Source: Trichomonas tenax (taxonomy: Eukaryota; Parabasalia; Trichomonadida; Trichomonadidae). Taken from it: DNA of 24,453 bases. The notes under the pieces are model-generated. The model was not told the DNA's origin and ran no database searches. It was given only the letters and a program-made list of their open reading frames with translations. The stretch is from the NCBI GenBank assembly GCA_023091735.1, contig JALKBU010000792.1, forward strand, positions 1 through 24,453, in the 5' to 3' direction. This document shows positions 19,220 to 24,453 of the stretch, piece after piece. Position 1 is the first letter of the stretch; each line of letters opens with the position of its first letter. Position numbers and translations under genes: made by a program.

Positions 19220-19656
19220 TACAACTTACTATAGCATAATGCTATATGTGAGTATTTTTATTATGCACACTTTAGTTATGGACATATTAAAGCTCAAATA
19301 TCGAAAATTGACAGAGTTGATGCGCTCAAAGATGCATGTTTCTAGGATCACCTCTTGATTTATATTTCATATCTTTGATATATCATATATATAATTGTGA
19401 TTTATCTGTGTATTTGCATATTTATTTTTTTGCATCGCATATAAAAAGTTATCTCGGTCATAGTTTGTCCGAGCGCAAAATAATTTGATTTGATTGTAAA
19501 AAAGCATTTAAGATGGGTTATAACAATGTAAGTTTAGCACTATACTGATAAAGATCAATTGAAATCTGTATTTAAAGTTTGAATGCAAATATCTTCATAA
19601 TGAAAATTTGATATTAAAATTTTCTTGAAAATGCAGCTATTTTTGTATTTAGGGGA
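19220..19656. other. Non-coding stretch
   Basis: AT-rich. A plus-strand frame at 19173-19358 overlaps the Pmp-like gene start and has no recognisable content. A quasi-palindrome ATAGCAT-A-ATGCTAT lies near 19231-19245. Confidence 0.4.
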
Positions 19657-19808
19657 TCATTTCCGTTCACTGCAGCATAAAATATTTTAATTTTGATATC
19701 TGGTAAAAATTGAAATCTCACCCCTGTTTTTTTTTTTGCAATATAATGTCAATAATGTAAATCTGCCGTGTAAACACGTCACTTTTTGAGCTCTCATTTC
19801 CGTTCACT
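19657..19808. repeat. 15 bp direct repeats around a 122 bp segment
   Basis: TCATTTCCGTTCACT is present exactly at 19657-19671 and 19794-19808. The 122 bases between hold the second copy of the dispersed GAAATCTCACCCCT...GTCACTTTTT series. The layout looks like a target-site duplication around a short insertion, but could also be two related promoter motifs, since TCACT also fits the trichomonad initiator. Confidence 0.55.
19710..19790. repeat. Dispersed element, copy 2
   Basis: GAAATCTCACCCCT, a T-run, AATGTAAATCTGCCGTGTAA and CGTCACTTTTTGAG. It corresponds to 11145-11220. A third place, 23975-24025, shares TTTACATGACAGAT and the exact 13-mer GTCACTTTTTGAG. Confidence 0.45.
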
Positions 19809-20121
19809 ACAAATTTAAAATCGAATTTTCCGTAAATTTACAGAATTTTTTAAAGATCGATTGTACATTTTTCCAAATCTCACAGCGGAAAATTTTTCTT
19901 TCATAAACAAGCCCAGAAACAGTTAAAAAAGATATAGCATTGAAAACGATCGTTAAAGCTTTATATTCAAAATATGGTTCTATTATGCATTCAATTTTTC
20001 GGATTTCTTTATAAAACGATTTCATTTTGTGAGATGTACATTTCTCAATAAAATTTTTATTGTTTAAACGACGGTTTTTTGAAGATTCAATGCGCACATT
20101 GAAAATCTGTATTTTAAATCT

Positions 20122-20901
20122 ATGAACTTTACTCCAAGGGAGTCCAACTTCTCTCACACAGTTAAGAGGATCATCAGCCAGTGCAAGGCACAGCCCTCTG
20201 AGTACATCAGAGTTAACACCATTGCTGAAGCCGAGAATTGCGAGAAAAGAAGATTGTACGATTTATTCAATGTTCTTTGCTCATTAGGTCTCTGCACGAA
20301 GACAGTGAACAAAATGTACTGCTGGGCTGGTGAAGAGAACATGATGAAGACAATCCAAACAGAATATGAACATGTTGAATCACAAGCAATAAATTCTGAT
20401 TTCTGGACAATTTTCAAGATGCCAGAATCCCCGCCCATCGGACAGCTTGCTCTCACTTCAGTTGTCATCTATCTTTTCTTCGGAACTAATGAATTGGCTC
20501 TGAAACAGATTTGCTTAATTATGGCCCAGAAGCGCTCAAAGATGAGTAGACTCCTCAGAAGACTCTACCTTGCTGCTTTCTTCCTCGAACAGATTGGCGT
20601 TATTGCACATTCACATCAGATTGGTTCTTATGACTTAGTTTTAGACTCACAGAAGATTATTAATAACGCCTTTGCAGATATGAAGGATAAGTTAGTGTTC
20701 CCATTTAACTCTATCGCTTCACAATTACATAGAATCGATGAAAATTATTTGCATGAGATAAAATACATTAGGAACCAGTCCCTCATCAAGAAGATGAAGG
20801 CCACACATGTTTCAATCTTTTCTAATGCTTCTCATGAACAGGAGCCTGATCAGCTCGATATTGAGCCTTTGTCACCAGTCAAGATGGTGGAAATATACTA
20901 A
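20122..20901 (+). CDS. E2F-family transcription regulator with two winged-helix modules
   Basis: 259 residues. E2F factors bind DNA through a winged helix and control S-phase genes. The first module (about 8-70) has the recognition-helix signature EKRRLYDLFNVLCSLGLCTK (41-60), equal to the family RRxYDxxNVLxxxxLI, and a closing NKMYCW with Trp68. The second module (about 107-175) repeats the layout: QLALTSVVIYLFF, a helix, then LLRRLYLAAFFLEQIGVIAH (144-163), where the RRxY is kept but the following Asp and Asn are lost. A tandem arrangement with no dimerisation or transactivation region is that of atypical E2F7/8/DEL-type repressors. The tail is short and ends in EPLSPVK, a possible proline-directed kinase site. 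The stop runs into TAAA. No initiator motif is clear upstream. DNA binding by the second module is uncertain. Confidence 0.85.
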   Translation: MNFTPRESNFSHTVKRIISQCKAQPSEYIRVNTIAEAENCEKRRLYDLFNVLCSLGLCTKTVNKMYCWAGEENMMKTIQTEYEHVESQAINSDFWTIFKMPESPPIGQLALTSVVIYLFFGTNELALKQICLIMAQKRSKMSRLLRRLYLAAFFLEQIGVIAHSHQIGSYDLVLDSQKIINNAFADMKDKLVFPFNSIASQLHRIDENYLHEIKYIRNQSLIKKMKATHVSIFSNASHEQEPDQLDIEPLSPVKMVEIY

Positions 20902-21448
20902 ATGAAATGTGTTTATATTCTTATAATCAATGAATTTATTTATTTTGTATATTTTAAGAACATTATTAGTTCAATTTCTTTTGTTTGCTTGGCTATAAAC
21001 AATTTTCATCCAGACAAAGATATTAATACTACAAATAATGGATGAAAATGAAACGAATATTTTTCGAATTTTCAAATATGAGCAATTATCCGAAATATGT
21101 TTACCACTATAAAGCACTATGTTTGAAAATATCAAATTACGCTTAAATTTAGGAGTTGTCCATCATATTTTATTTTCGCAATTTATTCAGATTATACCAA
21201 ACAACAATGCATTGATAGTTTTGCCTCCGTTTGGATATTTCATGTTTAGAGCGACAAAGGTTGATTTTAATTTGGAAGCCAAATATATCTAATTTTATTA
21301 AATAGTCGGCTATTTATCTTTCACACCTTGCAATATGAAGGTAAAGCATGCACCTTTATGGTGGGAAGTATTAAATCATTGGGTTAAAGATTATTGAACC
21401 ACATTTTTTCTGATTTATATAAAAATGTTTCAAAAATCAATATTTAAG
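20902..21448. other. Intergenic region after the E2F gene
   Basis: AT-rich without a coding frame. A 10 bp inverted repeat, ATTTTCATCC (21002-21011) with GGATGAAAAT (21040-21049), lies about 100 bases after the E2F stop and may be a structured 3' flank or chance. The decayed 3' part of the BspA-like gene could lie at the right end. Confidence 0.4.
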
Positions 21449-22043
21449 TTACACACAGATCCTATTAGAGGTGAATAATCCACTCTTAACGCGGTAAAAT
21501 AACAATCTTTCCATATATCGAATCTCTGTGCACTGAACATTCATAGCAATGACAACCAACTGCGTCAAATCTTTAGTATAAACACAGTTGTTATCAGAAA
21601 CAAAATTTGGATTTAAATGATCAACTTTGATTGATACCAAATGCATCGCTTGATTAAATGAATATCCAGAGAATTGAGTTACATTCTGAGGGAGAAACAT
21701 CTTCCAAACTTTAGTTCCAATGATTATCGAGTCCGCCAAATTGTAAATACAGTTTGGAAGAATTAATAAAAAAAGATTCGAACAATTACTAAAGGCAAGG
21801 GAGTCTATTTCTTTCTATTTTTGTTTGTGAAAGATCAACAACATCTACAATGCCATTGCGGCAAGTTGAGTTTCCTATTATTTTAATTATAATATTATTA
21901 TATTTTTCTGTTAAGTTTAGTATACCTCTGCGTTTGATATCAAATGACACAACTGTTGCATTCTCAAAACCCGTTTTTACTTTTTTCATTTTTTTTTCTT
22001 TCACTTTGCCGTCAAATGTCATAATTTTTTTTTTCAAAGCCAA
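21449..22043 (-). pseudogene. BspA-like leucine-rich repeat protein, frameshifted
   Basis: Two frames join into one protein of about 197 residues. The first begins at an ATG at 22041-22043 with a basic N terminus, passes NATVVSFDIKRRGILNLTEK and reaches VDLSQTKIE. The second, one base off, continues IDSLAFSNCSNLFLLILPN, then LPQNVTQFSGYSF, then NPNFVSDNNCVYTKDLTQLV. These are the AFxxCxxL-LP and NxxFxSxNxxxYTKDxTxL blocks of BspA-type LRR proteins, a very large surface family in trichomonads. The frame change falls in an A-run on the minus strand (21807-21810 on the plus strand), where one extra base explains it. The rest is clean, so the gene may be a recent pseudogene or a sequencing error. 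The protein is short for the family and lacks a membrane segment. Confidence 0.75.
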
Positions 22044-22152
22044 TAAACAGTTTCAACACAAAACAGAAACAAGCTCCTTTTTCAACAAGCTTTCTGAAGT
22101 TTTTCGATTACTTTGTCGATATTTTGGACGCAAAATATGGGCTCCATTTTTT

Positions 22153-22239
22153 CTCGTTTACTCTTTTGAGTTTTGCGATTTTTAACGAGTAAACCCTTCC
22201 TGGACGAATCTGATGAAACATTTACGTGCTTTTTGGGGT
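22153..22239 (+). repeat. Repeat element copy A
   Basis: Starts with a 38-base core, CTCGTTTACT through TTTAACGAGT, identical to copy C, and ends with ACATTTACGTGC and a TTGGGGT box. The core can fold: CTCGTT pairs with AACGAG outside and ACTC with GAGT inside. Confidence 0.85.
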
Positions 22240-22360
22240 ACTGATTCTAGTGGTGCAATATGTTTCATGATCTTAGCAAGGTATTACTTAATCATGATAT
22301 CATATGATTACAAACAGAAACCCATTACAAATCATTAATGTGCTTCTGTTATGAAACTCT

Positions 22361-22460
22361 TTGATGATTATAACAAATACATCTCACTATTATAGCGCTC
22401 GCTCGCTTATTTTTGCAAGAGTCCCCCTAGAAAAATCAAAAAATAGAAAAGAAAAAATAC
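22361..22460. other. Spacer with T-run (minus strand) beside the tRNA-like relic
   Basis: On the minus strand the tRNA-like sequence is followed within a few bases by six T residues (22454-22459 as A on the plus strand), the type of signal that stops RNA polymerase III. Confidence 0.35.
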
Positions 22461-22530
22461 GCTACGCGCAGGAGTCAAACAGCATTCCTTTGCTCATGCA
22501 TCGAGCATACCTAAAGTTATGCTACCTCAA
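22461..22530 (-). pseudogene. tRNA-like relic with Pol III box motifs
   Basis: On the minus strand TAGCATAACTTTAGG fits a tRNA A box. Forty-four bases after its start comes GTTTGACTCC, which fits a B box with one or two changes, at normal tRNA spacing. A stem TGCTC-GATGCAT-GAGCA lies where the anticodon arm belongs. The T stem and acceptor stem do not pair, and the residue before the anticodon is A instead of T. So this is not a working tRNA as read. It may be a degraded tRNA or a tRNA-derived element. Confidence 0.25.
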
Positions 22531-22535
22531 GTTCA

Positions 22536-22720
22536 CACAAAATTTGCTCATTAGGAACATTACATATCAAATTTTCGATTTTACATGACAAATATCAGAT
22601 AATAAGTGTTAAAAATGGTGACTTTTGTTATTTTACATGTCATAATTCGATGAAATCTTATGGAAGCATGGAGATCCTCAAGTTAAATAGACAAGCAAAT
22701 GCCATAAACATACTCAGCAC
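22536..22720 (+). repeat. Left arm of a 185 bp inverted repeat
   Basis: This arm is the reverse complement of 23298-23482. I find one difference by eye (TTAGGAACAT here against TTGGGAACAT). It ends exactly where copy B begins. It contains the words TTTACATGACA and TTTACATGTCA. No intact gene lies in it. Confidence 0.93.
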
Positions 22721-22812
22721 CCCTGAAAAGCACGTAAATGTCTTCTCAGTTTGGCTTAATAGGGGGTTTATTCGTTAAAAATCGCAAAACTCAAAAAGGT
22801 CAATGGGAAAAA
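22719..22812 (-). repeat. Repeat element copy B, inverted
   Basis: The reverse complement holds TTTTGAGTTTTGCGATTTTT followed by AACGA and, further on, ACATTTACGTGCTTTTCAGGGGT. The middle part differs from copies A and C. It directly abuts the left inverted-repeat arm. Confidence 0.8.
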
Positions 22813-22846
22813 AAATCAACCATATTTTGCCATGAATTTTTTTTTT

Positions 22847-22944
22847 CTCGTTTACTCTTTTGAGTTTTGCGATTTTTAACGAGTGACCCCACCACCTATA
22901 GATCAGATCAGATCTGATAAAACATTTACGTGCCTTTCTGGGGT
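22847..22944 (+). repeat. Repeat element copy C
   Basis: Identical to copy A over the 38-base core at 22847-22884, preceded by the same T-run. The middle contains the perfect palindrome ATCAGATCTGAT. It ends with AACATTTACGTGC and a CTGGGGT box. Confidence 0.85.
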
Positions 22945-23297
22945 TCTGTTTACAGTGGTATCAATAATATCTCTGAAAACAAAGATCAAGCCGCTAATCC
23001 AATATGATTTTGCTTAAACAAACACTATCTTGTATTGGAAGATGATGGAAGCTCTTCTCTGATATCATCTATTGAGTGTATAACTGCATGTTAATAATAT
23101 AGATGTAGCCTATATTAAAACGCAACATTTATAAATATATTAACAAAATCAATTATAATTAATACATTCATAAACAGTGTGATTATATATTATTATTTTA
23201 ATAATATGAGACTATATTTTTGTATTTTTAAAAAGCAATAATTTAACTTTTTTAGTACTTCCATTTATTTTAATAAGAAATTGGTACTTTTAAGGGT
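22945..23297. other. Spacer between copy C and the right arm
   Basis: AT-rich, no coding frame. AGATGAT...ATCATCT near 23040-23070 is a weak hairpin. Confidence 0.45.
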
Positions 23298-23482
23298 GTG
23301 CTGAGTATGTTTATGGCATTTGCTTGTCTATTTAACTTGAGGATCTCCATGCTTCCATAAGATTTCATCGAATTATGACATGTAAAATAACAAAAGTCAC
23401 CATTTTTAACACTTATTATCTGATATTTGTCATGTAAAATCGAAAATTTGATATGTAATGTTCCCAATGAGCAAATTTTGTG
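23298..23482 (-). repeat. Right arm of the 185 bp inverted repeat
   Basis: Nearly exact reverse complement of 22536-22720. It is not flanked by a copy of the A/B/C element or of the tRNA-like relic. The 80-codon minus-strand frame over it (23270-23512) is not family-like. Confidence 0.93.
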
Positions 23483-24105
23483 ATAGAATAATAGTTTATC
23501 GCTATTATCCATTTCATTCTTGAATATATATCATTAATGCAGATGAAATATGTAATTCTGGATCAAAATACAACAATGGTTAATTAGTATGGCTATAGAT
23601 ATAATGTTGCCTTTCAACAATTTGCTTGAACTTTTGATTGTTATAAATATTTGATATTCTCTTAGATATTAGTTAAGAGTAGTATATGATCATTATCCAT
23701 ATTGCCTATTATTGATTTTCAGTAATAAATGAAAAGATTCCCAACTCAGTCGCTCTTATCAGCAAGCATTAAAATATTTGACATTGTAAATTCTTTATTT
23801 GTCAAGTATATTTTTATATGGTTAAAGTCAATAGATTTAAGAACAAAGAATGATTCTATTTCATTATATCCGTAACATTAAACATAAACAGATGATAAAT
23901 ACTATAAGTCAAAAACAATGCATTATCGAATGATTTGTTCAAAATCGAAACGTTTTTGTAATTTATTGACAAACTTTACATGACAGATTTCACATACAAT
24001 AAAAAATAAACTTGTCACTTTTTGAGCATGATTTCATTTTCAAATTTGTTTTAGTTAGTGATAAGCAGTATAAATGATACAAAATTTTCAAATAATTCTA
24101 TGACT
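23483..24105. other. Intergenic region upstream of the LRR gene
   Basis: AT-rich without a coding frame. TTTACATGACAGAT and GTCACTTTTTGAG at about 23976-24026 echo the dispersed element seen at 19710-19790 and may be a shared regulatory or repeat sequence. Confidence 0.4.
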
Positions 24106-24123
24106 TCATACAAAATGATTTAA
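24106..24123 (+). promoter_or_regulatory. Initiator-like TCATA and two-codon upstream ORF
   Basis: TCATA at 24106-24110 fits the trichomonad initiator, with a start at 24108. Before the gene's own ATG at 24126 there is ATG-ATT-TAA at 24115-24123, which would be a two-codon upstream reading frame if transcription starts there. Confidence 0.35.
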
Positions 24124-24125
24124 TA

Positions 24126-24453
24126 ATGGGAAACGAGCAAAGCATTGGCGGTCCATCTGTTGTTATAAATGAAAAACAGATCGATAAATTGCCATATAAT
24201 GTGGGAGCTCTTGGTGAAGTCAAAAAGATGAACTTGGATAAGAACTTATTCCAAAAATTGCCGAAAGATATGCCAAAACTTTTATCATTGTCGATGCAAT
24301 ACAACGAATTATCTGAGAATACGTCTGGTGTCGTAGATTCTATCGCTCAATACAAGAAATTACTGATTTTGGACTTGGCAAACAATTTATTTACGATTTT
24401 TCCAGAATCTTTCCACAAACTGACATCACTGAGAAAGTTGGTGATATCGAACA
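24126..24453 (+). CDS. Leucine-rich repeat protein, N-terminal part, cut by window end
   Basis: 109 residues are visible. The start MGNEQSIGG is a classic N-myristoylation signal (Gly2, Ser6), implying membrane attachment without a signal peptide. LRR units follow: IDKLPYNVGALGEVKKMNLD, then NLFQKLPKDMPKLLSLSMQYN, then LLILDLANNLFTIFPESFHK, then LTSLRKLVISN. They have the LxxLxLxxNxLxxLP spacing of intracellular, plant/Ras-type LRRs, not the BspA type seen at 21.4 kb. In trichomonads such a layout is often followed by a PP2C phosphatase or other domain, but the rest is outside the window. The gene was not closed by a stop here. Confidence 0.85.
   Translation, partial: MGNEQSIGGPSVVINEKQIDKLPYNVGALGEVKKMNLDKNLFQKLPKDMPKLLSLSMQYNELSENTSGVVDSIAQYKKLLILDLANNLFTIFPESFHKLTSLRKLVISN

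Noticed and set aside
19807..20157. 116-codon minus-strand open frame
   Set aside because: It overlaps the start of the E2F gene and its upstream region, has no recognisable family and one such frame is expected by chance in a window this size.
23270..23512. 80-codon minus-strand frame over the right repeat arm
   Set aside because: Open in only one arm copy as a whole, not family-like; better explained as repeat DNA.
1..24453. CRISPR arrays, bacterial operons, ribosome binding sites or terminators
   Set aside because: No regularly spaced repeats or prokaryotic signals; protein families and gene layout are eukaryotic.

Overview
The window looks like nuclear DNA of a parabasalid protist, a trichomonad related to Trichomonas or Tritrichomonas. 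It is very AT-rich and the genes are intronless. There are long gaps between genes, and many decayed members of big surface-protein families. The families seen are leishmanolysin/GP63-like peptidases, BspA-like leucine-rich repeat proteins and Pmp-like beta-helix proteins. Some genes have a TCA-T-A/T initiator-like motif 6-24 bases before the ATG, and two have stop codons that run into TAAA, the overlapping stop/poly(A) signal known in trichomonads. The species is inferred from content; no marker gene settles it.

Layout. 1-1573: no clear gene, but a GC-rich block, a poly(A) tract followed by a GC hairpin, and a cluster of TTCCCCA motifs. 1574-2797 (+): a broken tubulin tyrosine ligase-like (TTLL) gene. 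2955-3320 (+): possible remains of a surface beta-helix gene. 3471-4871 (-): an intact FOP/LisH-type basal-body-like protein with an acidic repeat tail. 4872-7091: empty. 7092-7559 (+): unrecognised small protein. 7560-9352: mostly empty, with short hairpins. 9353-9822 (-): a broken DDE integrase. 10888-11207: a cluster of four strong hairpins. 12764-13120 (+): a small Ser/acidic protein. 14420-15127 (+): an ARL13-like GTPase. 15741-17564 (-): an intact GP63-like metallopeptidase, followed by a GP63 pseudogene (17845-18345, -) and a Pmp-like fragment (18434-19219, -). 20122-20901 (+): an E2F-type regulator with two winged-helix modules. 21449-22043 (-): a BspA-like gene with a one-base frameshift. 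22153-23482: a repeat complex with three copies of a ~90 bp element, a tRNA-like relic and a 185 bp inverted repeat pair. 24126-24453 (+): the start of a leucine-rich repeat protein with a myristoylation-type N terminus, cut by the window end.

The genes do not form an operon or obvious pathway. Three of them (FOP/LisH, ARL13-like GTPase and the dead TTLL gene) belong to families tied to basal bodies, flagella and tubulin modification, which fits a flagellated cell; their clustering may be chance. The rest mixes housekeeping/regulatory genes with fast-turnover surface genes and transposon debris. The least explained parts are the hairpin cluster at 10.9-11.2 kb and the repeat complex at 22.1-23.5 kb.
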